Positions 1-7,230 of a stretch of DNA of 12,072 nucleotides are shown here, one piece after another. The DNA is taken from contig JAFTPY010000255.1 of assembly GCA_017463035.1 (NCBI GenBank), positions 1 to 12,072 of the forward strand, given 5' to 3'. Numbering within the stretch: the stretch's first letter is position 1; each line of letters opens with the position of its first letter. A program made the position numbers and the translations under genes. The DNA comes from Lachnospiraceae bacterium. GTDB lineage: Bacteria; Bacillota; Clostridia; Lachnospirales; Lachnospiraceae. The notes under the pieces were generated by a model. It was not told the origin of the DNA. It made no database searches and saw nothing but the letters and a program-made list of their open reading frames with translations.

Positions 1-186
1 CTTGGAAAGAAGCTCCCAAATGTTTTCACAGCCGTTCATCTGTTGTAGCTTATCCTTTAATTCCTCTACTGTACTGCAATCCACTTTCGTTCCGTTTACC
101 GGAATCATCGCTGCCTGCGCTTCCGATACGCCTCCCGTTGCAATTAACAGCGCTGCCGCAATTGCACATACGCCTGCTTTTCTCAT
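1..186 (-). CDS. Secreted protein of unknown function, N-terminal part (runs off the window)
   Basis: The visible 62 residues start MRKAGVCAIAAALLIATGG, a classic Sec signal peptide: two positive residues, a hydrophobic core at about 5-18, then a small-residue cleavage region ending SEAQA-A near residue 25. The mature part seen (IPVNGTKVDC...) has two cysteines, at about residues 36 and 53, and no recognisable domain. The start is supported by AAAGGAG six bases upstream of the ATG. The gene lies downstream of the transglutaminase operon, beyond a strong terminator, so it probably has its own promoter in 187-300, although I found no convincing -35/-10 pair there. The exported location is well supported. 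The function is unknown, because most of the protein is outside the window. Confidence 0.72.
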   Translation of the reverse strand, partial: MRKAGVCAIAAALLIATGGVSEAQAAMIPVNGTKVDCSTVEELKDKLQQMNGCENIWELLSK

Positions 187-301
187 AAGTTTCTCCTTTC
201 TGACTCTCCATCCTGTTACACATTTCCCCTATATGGTACGGGTTCCCCGCCACATGGCTATCCTATCACAAAAGCCCGGTGAAAGTACATAGGAGATGGC
301 T

Positions 302-336
302 GGAAAAAGGCGCAGGATTTTCCTGCGCCTTTTTCC
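302..336. terminator. Perfect 16-bp hairpin, bidirectional intrinsic terminator
   Basis: The arm at 302-317 (GGAAAAAGGCGCAGGA) is exactly complementary to the arm at 321-336, with a 3-base loop. The GC core is flanked inside the stem by an A-tract and a T-tract, so the RNA from either strand ends in a GC stem plus a U-run. It lies 34 bases past the stop of the minus-strand transglutaminase gene and should end that operon, insulating the secreted-protein gene at 1-186. Confidence 0.85.
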
Positions 337-369
337 GTTCTCATTTATCCTCTCTCACTTCCGGCGAAA

Positions 370-3087
370 TTACCTTTCAGCATTTCCCTCCGGCTGCCCG
401 CCTTTCTTCCCCTCATATACGATTCTTTGATAAACCCGCTTACAAAACTCCGCTTCCTCATCCGTAAACGTCAAATTCGAAAATGCCGCAGCCTTTACCA
501 AATACATATACCGCTCCAATTCCTCCGGCAAAAGCATTGCTCCGTACTTTTTCAGTACCGCTTCGTATTCTTCGTCCCAGACATACTTTTTCCGAAATTT
601 TCCCTTGGCATAAAGCTTCCGGTACAGCATCCGGTTCCAAAGCTTGATTTTCTGCCGGTTACCGCCAAAAATCTTCCGCTTCGAAAGCTTTCGTTCCTCT
701 GCCCCGCAGGAAATTCTTCGGAATACACCACAAGCGGAAAGCAACACAAGCATCAGACAAATTCCCGCCGCACAGCCAAGCAATGAAACCAGCATCTTCC
801 CGACATTCTTCAAAGTCTGCCCGTTTTCCTCCGTATCCTTCTCCTTTTCCTGCAACTGATCCTCCTTCGGATTCTCCTCCGGTGATTCCTCTCCGGACGC
901 TTCCGGTCCCTCGGCACCGCCTGTCTGAGATATACTACTGTCTTCCTCGTCATCCTTCCGGTCCGTGTCATTCCCCTCCGGAGACGATGTCACTGTCGGT
1001 TCCGGCGTAGCTGTCGGCTTCGGTGTAACAAACGGTACGACATCTCCAAAGCCCGGATTGCTTCCTTCTATCCACTCCTTCTGAACCACCTGATAATTTC
1101 CGGTTTCTGTTTGTTCATATACGATTTCTCTTCTGGGCGATACACTGTACCCCGCTGTTACCTCCACCGGAATCCAGCCGAAGCCTTCCAGATAAATTTC
1201 TACCCAGGCATGGGCTGCACTATCCTTTACCACCGCTTCGAATTTCATGGTTGTCCCGTCCTGCCAATAGTTCCCGGCCACATAGCCGGACACATATCTT
1301 GCCGGCACTCCCAGCTCTCGCAAAATCATGGCGGAAGCACTGGCATAATGCATACAATACCCTTGCCTGCTTGTTCCGAGGAAATACTCCACCGGATCGC
1401 TCCCCTTCGGCAATTTCGGTAACTCCAAACTGTACGAGGTATTTTCCCTCATCCAGGCCGCCACTTGATAAGCCTTATTCAAGCGATCGAAATTCACGGA
1501 ATACTTCCCTTCGATACTGAAATAGTTCTGCTTCCGTTTTCGGACCTCCTCTGCCACCTTTTCGACCTGTTTCATCCCCTTCGGTACGGCAAGATAATGC
1601 TCCTTCACATACTCCTCATACCACAGTTCCCACGCTTCTTTCGACCGGACGTTTTCCTTATTTTCTTCCCGGAACACAATCGCTATGATTCCGTCCACAT
1701 CATAGTTCCAAAGGGTAAAGTCCACCTTGGTAGCGCTTTTCTCCTTCACATATCTGCCATCGCCTTCTGTCCGTACTCTCTCATCGGTCACTTCCACAAA
1801 ATACGGAAGAAAAGTTTTAATCAAATTTGCCTTTGCGTATTGTACGGTACCGCCGATTCCCCGCCAGGAAAAATCGGACAAATTCTCCTTCCCGTAGTAT
1901 TCCGCCACTCTGTCCGGTGCCAGAGAAAGGATCTCTTTTGAAACCGTCTCCGGGTCATAACCTGCCTTTTTACAAGCTTTCTCGAAGGCTTCCACATCCG
2001 TATCCCATACCCCGTCGTCATAGTTGTCGGCGTAGAATCCAATCAGATACGCACCGTATTTCGGCTTCTTATCCATGGCCAGCTTCAGTACCGTCACTTC
2101 TTCATACTCCGGTGTTTCATTATCCAAGCGGGCAAAATTGGACTCCGGGCTGCTTTTTGTTTCAATCTCTTTTTTATGCAAAAGCTTTTCGATTGCTCTT
2201 TCCACAGACTTGGCCACATTGACCTCCTGCCAACCGGTCCAGTCGGTTATGGATTGAAGAATCTCTTTATTTTTTCGTTCCAGCTTATTTCTCCCGTTTT
2301 CTACGGTATCCGCTGCCGGAGTCGAGCCTGCGGTTCTTACGCCTGCGCAAAGGAGAAACACGCCGATACACACAACGATCCAGAAAAACTGCCGATACCG
2401 CCCGTTCTCCCGTACACTTCCGTACTTATCCGGCGCGGCCGCAAACTCCGTTCGACCATATCCGGCTGCATTTACCGAGAAAAATCCCGCTGCCGCCACC
2501 AAAAGACTTAAGTCCTCCGGTGCCTCTCCTACCAACAATTCCGCCAATAACACAAAAAACGGAACCAAGCACGGCACCCACGCCCGTTTGGAGATTCTTG
2601 CCCACCACACAAACAAAAAGCAAAGTAGCGTCAGCCCAAACTCCAGTGCCGTAAGGATCTCGTCAAAATCCCCCGCCGCACACCGAAGCGACATATTGAA
2701 ATACGCGTTCCACCGATTCAGGTAAACATTTGCAATCGCAAAAAGACCGTCAAGTACCGCCTGTCCCTGCTCTGTCTTCCACAAGTACAAGAAAAAGCCG
2801 AGCAAGCCGACAACACCGATTCCGCCCCGCACCAGCTTCCCCCAAAAAGGCTTCAGCCCCCGGGTCACCTCCACCGAAATACTGACCAAGAGCGCAACAA
2901 CAGCGACCCGGAGTAACATCCCGGCCGTTAAAATTTCCCATTCAAACACACTCCGCAGCATCCCACCGGCTGCTCCGAAAAACAACAGCGTACACAACAA
3001 AAAGAGGGACAGTTCTCCCACCAAAGATCTATGAAATTGTTGTACGCCGACGGATGCACTCCATCGTATCTCCCTTTTTCGTTTCAT
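370..3087 (-). CDS. Large membrane transglutaminase-like protein (TgpA-type architecture)
   Basis: This 905-residue protein has about six or seven hydrophobic helices between residues 24 and 251, an extracytoplasmic region, and a transglutaminase-core domain at about 530-650. The catalytic candidates are Cys578 (QGYCMHYAS), His626 (AAHAWVEIY) and, in the third position, Glu642 (GWIPVEVT), where many family members have Asp. A Pro/Thr then Glu/Asp-rich low-complexity linker follows at about 685-755. After it come a last membrane helix at about 763-787 and a basic cytoplasmic tail of some 115 residues. Such proteins are usually encoded beside MoxR and DUF58 genes, as here. The substrate is unknown; peptide cleavage or cross-linking at the cell wall is the usual guess. 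The ATG sits 15 bases after the DUF58 stop, behind GGGTGGA. It is the last gene of the operon before the hairpin at 302-336. Confidence 0.9.
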   Translation of the reverse strand: MKRKREIRWSASVGVQQFHRSLVGELSLFLLCTLLFFGAAGGMLRSVFEWEILTAGMLLRVAVVALLVSISVEVTRGLKPFWGKLVRGGIGVVGLLGFFLYLWKTEQGQAVLDGLFAIANVYLNRWNAYFNMSLRCAAGDFDEILTALEFGLTLLCFLFVWWARISKRAWVPCLVPFFVLLAELLVGEAPEDLSLLVAAAGFFSVNAAGYGRTEFAAAPDKYGSVRENGRYRQFFWIVVCIGVFLLCAGVRTAGSTPAADTVENGRNKLERKNKEILQSITDWTGWQEVNVAKSVERAIEKLLHKKEIETKSSPESNFARLDNETPEYEEVTVLKLAMDKKPKYGAYLIGFYADNYDDGVWDTDVEAFEKACKKAGYDPETVSKEILSLAPDRVAEYYGKENLSDFSWRGIGGTVQYAKANLIKTFLPYFVEVTDERVRTEGDGRYVKEKSATKVDFTLWNYDVDGIIAIVFREENKENVRSKEAWELWYEEYVKEHYLAVPKGMKQVEKVAEEVRKRKQNYFSIEGKYSVNFDRLNKAYQVAAWMRENTSYSLELPKLPKGSDPVEYFLGTSRQGYCMHYASASAMILRELGVPARYVSGYVAGNYWQDGTTMKFEAVVKDSAAHAWVEIYLEGFGWIPVEVTAGYSVSPRREIVYEQTETGNYQVVQKEWIEGSNPGFGDVVPFVTPKPTATPEPTVTSSPEGNDTDRKDDEEDSSISQTGGAEGPEASGEESPEENPKEDQLQEKEKDTEENGQTLKNVGKMLVSLLGCAAGICLMLVLLSACGVFRRISCGAEERKLSKRKIFGGNRQKIKLWNRMLYRKLYAKGKFRKKYVWDEEYEAVLKKYGAMLLPEELERYMYLVKAAAFSNLTFTDEEAEFCKRVYQRIVYEGKKGGQPEGNAER

Positions 3088-3102
3088 TCATTCCACCCGT
3101 TT

Positions 3103-4212
3103 CTATAAGACAAGTTCCGTCTGTTCCAAAGACTTTGCAAGCTCCTTTACGGAAAGCTTCGCCACCGTCTCATCCTCTTTCTTTAATACCAGCGTCTCAT
3201 CCAAAGACAGTGCCCAGACATAAGTCTCCATCCGGTATTTCACCCGGTACCGGGCTTTCATATCCTCCTTCTGTTCTCTCCAGTGAAGCCCCATCAATAT
3301 TCCGAGAAACATAAAAAAGCTCTCCTCTGTATCCACTCTGTGCCGTACAATATCCTGCTCCGTTTCATCATACCAGACCACGTAATGCGGACACGCGGCA
3401 TCCATCATGGAAAAAGACAGACCGGCAACCGCCTCCAAATAGGCCAGCATCCGTTCCGGCTTTCGTTCTCTCTTTTTCCGATGATACCCCAGAAAAAACA
3501 CCACCGGGCATGCCTTCGGCAGAGAATGTTCCTTCACCATCAAATCTTCCTGCTTCGCGGTCAGTTTCCAATGAATATTCTGCAACCGGTCACCCTTCCG
3601 GTACTCCCGCACAGAAAACAACTCACTGTTGTCATGCCCCGGTGTATGTTCATCGTAAATATCCGCTTCTCCGTAAAAATTCCGTACTGTCTGGCTTAAC
3701 CGAACCGGAATGTCATGAAGCCTCGGCATTACCTGAATAAGCGCCTCGGATTTGCCGCGTTTTTTTCCCGAAAACAATCCGGTAAAATCATAAACCCGCA
3801 CCTTTTTCGGACGCAAACGGTAAGTACCTGTTCCGGTAAAGGAAACCATACGTACAAAGCTCCCCTCGCCTCTCGGAACATCGGCAAGCTTTACCCAGGC
3901 CTTTTTCCTGTCACCGGTACACAAATCCTCTGTCACAAGCAGCACCTCCATCCGCATCAGAGGGAGGAATCCTTTATTTTTTGTTATCAGCTTTACAAGA
4001 CACTGTTTCTCCGGCTCCGCAATTTCTACCGGAACCGTAATCGACACGGAAATCGTAAACTTCCGGTACCATACCGCAAAAAAAGCTAACACAAAAAGGG
4101 CTGCCTGCAAATATACAAGCAACATAAGCTCTGTACTTTCATAGGCCATTGCAAGATACCAGGTAACCCCGGTACTCACTCCCAATCCGATAAAACTACC
4201 CACGATACTCAT
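3103..4212 (-). CDS. DUF58 family protein with N-terminal membrane anchor
   Basis: This 369-residue protein has two hydrophobic helices at about 5-22 and 30-48 and then a soluble region. The DUF58 signature is clear at about 200-228 (VREYRKGDRLQNIHWKLTAK, with a following DLMVKE). In this family the C-terminal half tends to resemble a von Willebrand A fold, and the protein is encoded with a MoxR ATPase, which is thought to remodel or load it. Its reading frame overlaps the end of the MoxR gene. The start is uncertain. The ATG at 4212 has AGAGGG almost touching it, which is too close for a good ribosome site. A GTG three codons in (4203) has the same AGAGGG at 9 bases and fits better, leaving an 8-base overlap with the ATPase gene instead of 17. 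Confidence 0.9.
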   Translation of the reverse strand: MSIVGSFIGLGVSTGVTWYLAMAYESTELMLLVYLQAALFVLAFFAVWYRKFTISVSITVPVEIAEPEKQCLVKLITKNKGFLPLMRMEVLLVTEDLCTGDRKKAWVKLADVPRGEGSFVRMVSFTGTGTYRLRPKKVRVYDFTGLFSGKKRGKSEALIQVMPRLHDIPVRLSQTVRNFYGEADIYDEHTPGHDNSELFSVREYRKGDRLQNIHWKLTAKQEDLMVKEHSLPKACPVVFFLGYHRKKRERKPERMLAYLEAVAGLSFSMMDAACPHYVVWYDETEQDIVRHRVDTEESFFMFLGILMGLHWREQKEDMKARYRVKYRMETYVWALSLDETLVLKKEDETVAKLSVKELAKSLEQTELVL

Positions 4213-5224
4213 CCCTCTTCATATAGGATGCCGGCTGCTTTGTCTGCGCCAAAACCTCCTCCAGCACTCCCGCTGCCGTCACATGCGCCACTCTTGCCTT
4301 CGTATTCAACACAATACGGTGCTTTGCCACATCAAGGAAAATACTCACCACATCCTCCGGCAAAACATAGTCCCTGCCCTGCAGATACGCCCAGGCCTTT
4401 GCCATACGAATCGTCGCAATGGACCCTCTTGGGCTGAGGCCCAGATCAATATAAGCATGCTCTCTGGTTTTCGCCGACAACGTGGCCACATAGGTATACA
4501 GCATATCGCTTACCTGTACCGCGTCCACCTGCTCCTTTACCTGAAGCAACTGCTCTCTGCTTAACACCGGACGGACTTCTTCCCGTTCGGAACCGCTTTT
4601 CCCTTTCAAAATTGCCACCTCATCGGAAAGCTCCGGATAGCCCATACTCATACAAATCATAAAACGGTCAAGCTGCGACTCCGGCAAAAGCTGGGTCCCC
4701 GCACTGCCCTTCGGATTCTGGGTCGCCATCACCACAAAGGGCTCCGGCACCTTCCGGCTCACACCGTCCACCGTCACCATGCCCTCCTCCATTACCTCAA
4801 GGAGTGCCGACTGGGTCTTCGGTGAGGTACGATTAATCTCATCCGCCAGAAACAAATTACACATAATGGCTCCCGGATAATATTCAAACTGTCCGGTTGC
4901 CTTTTGATACATATTAAAACCGAGAATATCCGCCGGCATAACATCCGGTGTAAACTGCATCCGTCGTGTTTCCAAGGAAAGCGCCTTGGAAAAAGCCATC
5001 ACAAGTGTCGTCTTTCCCACACCCGGCACATCCTCAATGAGAATGTGACCGCCTGCCAAAATCGCCGCAAAGGTCTTCAGAATACAGTCATCCTTACCGG
5101 TAACCGCCTTTTTTACCTCCTGGACCACACGATACGCGGTATTGCTCATTCCGACACCTTCTCCGCAATTTCCGCAATATCTCTCACCCTTTGCCACATG
5201 GCTCCCACACTTTTTACAAATCAT
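4196..5224 (-). CDS. MoxR-type AAA+ ATPase with N-terminal zinc ribbon
   Basis: Residues 3-20 hold two Cys-x2-Cys pairs (CKKC at 3-6, CGNC at 17-20), a small zinc-ribbon fold joined directly to a MoxR ATPase. ATPase motifs: Walker A GVGKT at 68-72, Walker B LFLADEIN at 124-131, sensor 1 ATQNP at 167-171, a likely arginine finger in SQLDRF (Arg187) and sensor 2 in LSPRGS at 264-268. MoxR proteins act as chaperone-like ATPases, and the adjacent DUF58 protein is the usual partner. The start is firm. Its ATG overlaps the phosphatase TGA in ATGA, and AAGGGAG sits 7 bases upstream. Starting instead at Met26 would drop the ribbon and waste this coupled signal. The ribbon may be a docking or redox/zinc-sensing element (inference). 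Confidence 0.93.
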   Translation of the reverse strand: MICKKCGSHVAKGERYCGNCGEGVGMSNTAYRVVQEVKKAVTGKDDCILKTFAAILAGGHILIEDVPGVGKTTLVMAFSKALSLETRRMQFTPDVMPADILGFNMYQKATGQFEYYPGAIMCNLFLADEINRTSPKTQSALLEVMEEGMVTVDGVSRKVPEPFVVMATQNPKGSAGTQLLPESQLDRFMICMSMGYPELSDEVAILKGKSGSEREEVRPVLSREQLLQVKEQVDAVQVSDMLYTYVATLSAKTREHAYIDLGLSPRGSIATIRMAKAWAYLQGRDYVLPEDVVSIFLDVAKHRIVLNTKARVAHVTAAGVLEEVLAQTKQPASYMKRDEYRG

Positions 5225-5688
5225 TTTGTTACTCCCTTCTCCTTCAACTGTTCAAGCAAAGCCTGGCATCCCTTTAATACATCCCGGTATGTGGATGCAA
5301 AATCCCCGGTATACCACGGGTCCGCCACATCAAAGCTCTCCCCCGCAAATGAAAGCAGCTTATAAATCTTCCCATCCGGGTCTCCGTCCGCAATGCGGTT
5401 CATATTACGGATATTGGCCGTATCCATGCCGATTAAGTAATCATAATACTCATAATCCGCCTTTGTCATCTGCACCGCCCGGTGGGGCACCACCGGCACG
5501 CCGCGATACCTAAGCTCATTCACCGTCCCGTAGTGGGGGGAGTTGCCGATTTCCTCCCGGCTTGTGGCCGCAGAATTGATTTCAAACATATGCTCTAATT
5601 GAGCTTGTCTCACCAAATGGGTCATGACGCTTTCGGCCATGGTGGAACGACAGATATTGCCGTGGCATACAAACAGTATCCTTATCAT
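5221..5688 (-). CDS. Low-molecular-weight protein tyrosine phosphatase
   Basis: From the ATG at 5688 the protein is 155 residues, the usual family length. The catalytic P-loop CHGNICRS is at residues 8-15 (nucleophile Cys8, Arg14) and the general acid is Asp123 in DPW. The loop residue Ile12 is what tyrosine-specific members carry; the protein-arginine phosphatase YwlE has Thr there, so phosphotyrosine is the likelier substrate. A TTG three codons upstream (5697) is also in frame. AAAGGAG lies 5 bases before the TTG and 10 before the ATG. I prefer ATG because MIRILFVCHGN is the typical family N-terminus, but TTG cannot be excluded. The gene leads the MoxR-DUF58-transglutaminase operon, with a 4-base stop/start overlap to MoxR. 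This suggests that tyrosine phosphorylation is tied to that envelope machinery, although a fortuitous operon member is possible. Confidence 0.93.
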   Translation of the reverse strand: MIRILFVCHGNICRSTMAESVMTHLVRQAQLEHMFEINSAATSREEIGNSPHYGTVNELRYRGVPVVPHRAVQMTKADYEYYDYLIGMDTANIRNMNRIADGDPDGKIYKLLSFAGESFDVADPWYTGDFASTYRDVLKGCQALLEQLKEKGVTK

Positions 5689-5724
5689 TTCAATCAAACT
5701 CCTTTATTTCATCCTACACCTTCT

Positions 5725-5753
5725 ATCATACCACGGACCTCCGTCTCTTTCCA
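5725..5753 (-). promoter_or_regulatory. Promoter of the phosphatase-MoxR-DUF58-transglutaminase operon
   Basis: On the minus strand TGGAAA (5753-5748) is followed after 17 bases by TATGAT (5730-5725), with an extended -10 TG just before it (TGGTATGAT). It lies about 37 bases upstream of the phosphatase start. The spacer holds a short palindrome, ACGGA-N2-TCCGT at 5733-5744, which might be an operator. A TTGACA (5760-5755) lies just upstream, but 24 bases from the -10 is too far for a matched pair. Confidence 0.6.
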
Positions 5754-5783
5754 GTGTCAATTCATAAAAGATTCTGTTTGTAA

Positions 5784-5811
5784 ATTATACCGGCGGTATC
5801 ATTTTGCAAAT
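5784..5811 (-). promoter_or_regulatory. Possible second promoter and operator-like sequence
   Basis: The minus strand has a perfect TATAAT (5789-5784) but no good -35 at the right distance (GATTTG at 17 bases). Overlapping it is the inverted repeat ATACC-GCC-GGTAT. Just upstream, 5803-5810 is the palindrome TTTGCAAA within TTTTGCAAA, resembling half of the 16-bp repeats found upstream of the FtsZ gene. This is suggestive only, since the half-site is short and AT-rich. Confidence 0.25.
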
Positions 5812-5824
5812 CTTCCTGTGTCGG

Positions 5825-6034
5825 CTATTCCCCGCTCCCCGGGATATCCAACTTTCTCTGTAGCTCCGCAAGCATTTTACGTTCCTGCGAACTATAATAT
5901 TCTTCAAACCCGTCTATTGAAAAATAGTCCGGCTTCCCCAATAAGAATTCCACCACAGAAGCAAAATCATGTCCATGATCGTGATGGGACTCTTCCTCCG
6001 GCGGCATAGCGTCTTTTACCGCATTTATATTCAT
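5825..6034 (-). CDS. Small 69-residue protein with His/Asp-rich patch, cotranscribed with the FtsZ paralogue
   Basis: I do not recognise the family. The protein starts MNINAVKDAMPPEEE and then has HHDHGHD (residues 17-23), a patch that could bind metal. A predicted mixed hydrophobic/aromatic segment follows (FASVVEFLLGKPDYFSIDGFEEYY, about 24-47), then a charged, likely helical C-terminus (QERKMLAELQRKLD). It has no signal peptide or membrane helix, so it is probably cytoplasmic. The start is well supported. The FtsZ stop codon lies 5 bases upstream, and the last FtsZ codons (GAG AGG TGA) form its ribosome site, so translation is probably coupled. A longer in-frame reading up to 6292 would overlap FtsZ and has composition typical of a shadow frame. 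It may be a partner or regulator of the FtsZ paralogue (inference from linkage only). Confidence 0.8.
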   Translation of the reverse strand: MNINAVKDAMPPEEESHHDHGHDFASVVEFLLGKPDYFSIDGFEEYYSSQERKMLAELQRKLDIPGSGE

Positions 6035-6039
6035 TTCGG

Positions 6040-7167
6040 TCACCTCTCTCTTCGATGGTTCTTTAAAAACGGCGGTATCTCTATCTCTTTTTCTTTGTCC
6101 GGTCTCCTTGTAATATACTCTGCCGGCTCCACCCATTCTCCGGAGGTCATTCTCATAAACGGCGGCAGCTCCGGCCTTTTTTGCTCCGCTCTCTTTGCTT
6201 CCGGCATCTTCTTTTCCCTGGCCATACCCGTTGCGATTAAGGTCACCACCACCTTGTCCTCGTCGTAGTCCTTCTGTGTCACGGTTCCCCAAATAATATT
6301 TACCTTACTGCCCGCAATCTCCTTTACATAGCTGATTGCGTCGTTCAATGCCATAACATTCACTTTGCCGCTGGTATTGATCAAAAGATTCTCCGCACCT
6401 TCGATGGTGGTTTCCAACATCGGAGAATTGATTGCCTGCTTCACAGCCTCGATAAGCGGCTCGCCCACATCCACGGTACCGATTCCCAAATGACCGGTTC
6501 CCTTGTTTAAAAGAGTGGTCCGCAGGTCGTTGAAGTCCAGATTTACCGTTCCCCGGTTACTTACAATATTTGTGATTCCCTCTATGGTATATCGTAACAC
6601 GGAATCTGCCACCAGAAAGGCATCCTCCAGTAAAAGTGCCTTATCCGACAGACCGATTAACTTATCATTCGGTATCACAAGTAAAGTATCCACCACTTCC
6701 TGTAACTTCTCCACACCGTTTTTTGCCGCCACAATTCGGGGCGTGTTTTCAAAGGAGAAGGGCGTTGTCACCACTGCCACCGTAAGAATACCGGCATCCT
6801 TACAAAGCTTTGCAATGACCGGTGCCGCTCCCGTACCGGTTCCGCCTCCCATGCCGCAGGTAACAATACACATATCCGCCCCTTCGATTGCCTGCCTGAT
6901 TTCCTCCTCATTCTCCGTGGCGGCCGTTTCCCCCACAATCGGGTCTGCACCGGCTCCGTACCCCTTTGTCAGTTTCTTTCCGATTTGTATTTTAGTCTCC
7001 GCGTGACACATACTAAGTACCTGTGCATCCGTATTTACCGCTATGTAATGTACACCGGACAGATTGGCTTCCATCATCCGGTCCAGGGCATTGTTTCCTC
7101 CGCCGCCCACTCCGATTACCTTAATCATCGGTCCGTTTTTTGTTCCTTCACATAAAATTTCCAACAT
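6040..7167 (-). CDS. FtsZ paralogue (tubulin-like GTPase), divergent
   Basis: This 375-residue protein has a complete FtsZ core. The nucleotide-binding loop GVGGGGNNA is at 19-27, the tubulin signature GGGTGTGAAP at 107-116, and the T7 synergy loop NLDFND at 209-214 with both acidic residues needed for GTP hydrolysis. A polymerising, GTP-hydrolysing protein is therefore expected. It departs from typical Clostridia FtsZ in the stretch after IPNDKL (IGLSDKALLLEDAFLVADSV), where a VDRRTT-like segment is normal, so it is probably not the housekeeping copy. It is also not next to ftsA/ftsQ or sporulation sigma genes. The tail has a conserved-peptide-like end, IPPFLK (364-369), plus basic HRRER, and an extra similar motif, LPPFMR (334-339). 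The start at 7167 is chosen because CGGAGGG sits 8 bases upstream. An in-frame ATG at 7272 would put the promoter inside the gene. Confidence 0.93.
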   Translation of the reverse strand: MLEILCEGTKNGPMIKVIGVGGGGNNALDRMMEANLSGVHYIAVNTDAQVLSMCHAETKIQIGKKLTKGYGAGADPIVGETAATENEEEIRQAIEGADMCIVTCGMGGGTGTGAAPVIAKLCKDAGILTVAVVTTPFSFENTPRIVAAKNGVEKLQEVVDTLLVIPNDKLIGLSDKALLLEDAFLVADSVLRYTIEGITNIVSNRGTVNLDFNDLRTTLLNKGTGHLGIGTVDVGEPLIEAVKQAINSPMLETTIEGAENLLINTSGKVNVMALNDAISYVKEIAGSKVNIIWGTVTQKDYDEDKVVVTLIATGMAREKKMPEAKRAEQKRPELPPFMRMTSGEWVEPAEYITRRPDKEKEIEIPPFLKNHRRER

Positions 7168-7181
7168 ACCGACACCCTCCG

Positions 7182-7197
7182 TTCGCATTTTTGCAAT
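7182..7197. promoter_or_regulatory. Operator-like repeat copy 1 (leader of the FtsZ paralogue)
   Basis: TTCGCATTTTTGCAAT matches copy 4 at 13 of 16 positions and has the core GCATTTTTGC. It lies in the untranslated leader of the FtsZ gene, 14 bases upstream of its ATG, close to the ribosome site. It is part of a four-copy set and is the weaker palindrome on its left arm. Confidence 0.55.
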
Positions 7198-7204
7198 TTT
7201 GTTT

Positions 7205-7220
7205 GTTGCATTTCTGCAAC
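7205..7220. promoter_or_regulatory. Operator-like repeat copy 2 (perfect palindrome)
   Basis: GTTGCA-TTTC-TGCAAC is a perfect 6-bp inverted repeat with a 4-base spacer, the best copy of the set. It lies about 10 bases downstream of the -10 of the FtsZ-paralogue promoter, across the expected start of transcription. Binding there would block that gene. Confidence 0.7.
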
Positions 7221-7230
7221 TCTTAATTCT

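Noticed and set aside
50..253. Minus-strand 67-residue ORF overlapping the signal peptide gene
   Set aside because: It is out of frame with the signal-peptide protein and consists of Gly/Ser/Arg/Asn-rich sequence with no domain, as expected from a frame shadow.
2..292. Plus-strand ORF opposite the secreted-protein gene
   Set aside because: It is antisense to a gene with a convincing signal peptide and ribosome site, has no ribosome site of its own, and is of low-complexity Ser/Pro/Thr composition.
6035..6292. Extended 155-residue reading of the small downstream gene
   Set aside because: The first 86 residues lie inside the FtsZ gene in another frame, are rich in Gly/Arg/Lys as shadow frames often are, and the ATG at 6034 has a proper ribosome site.
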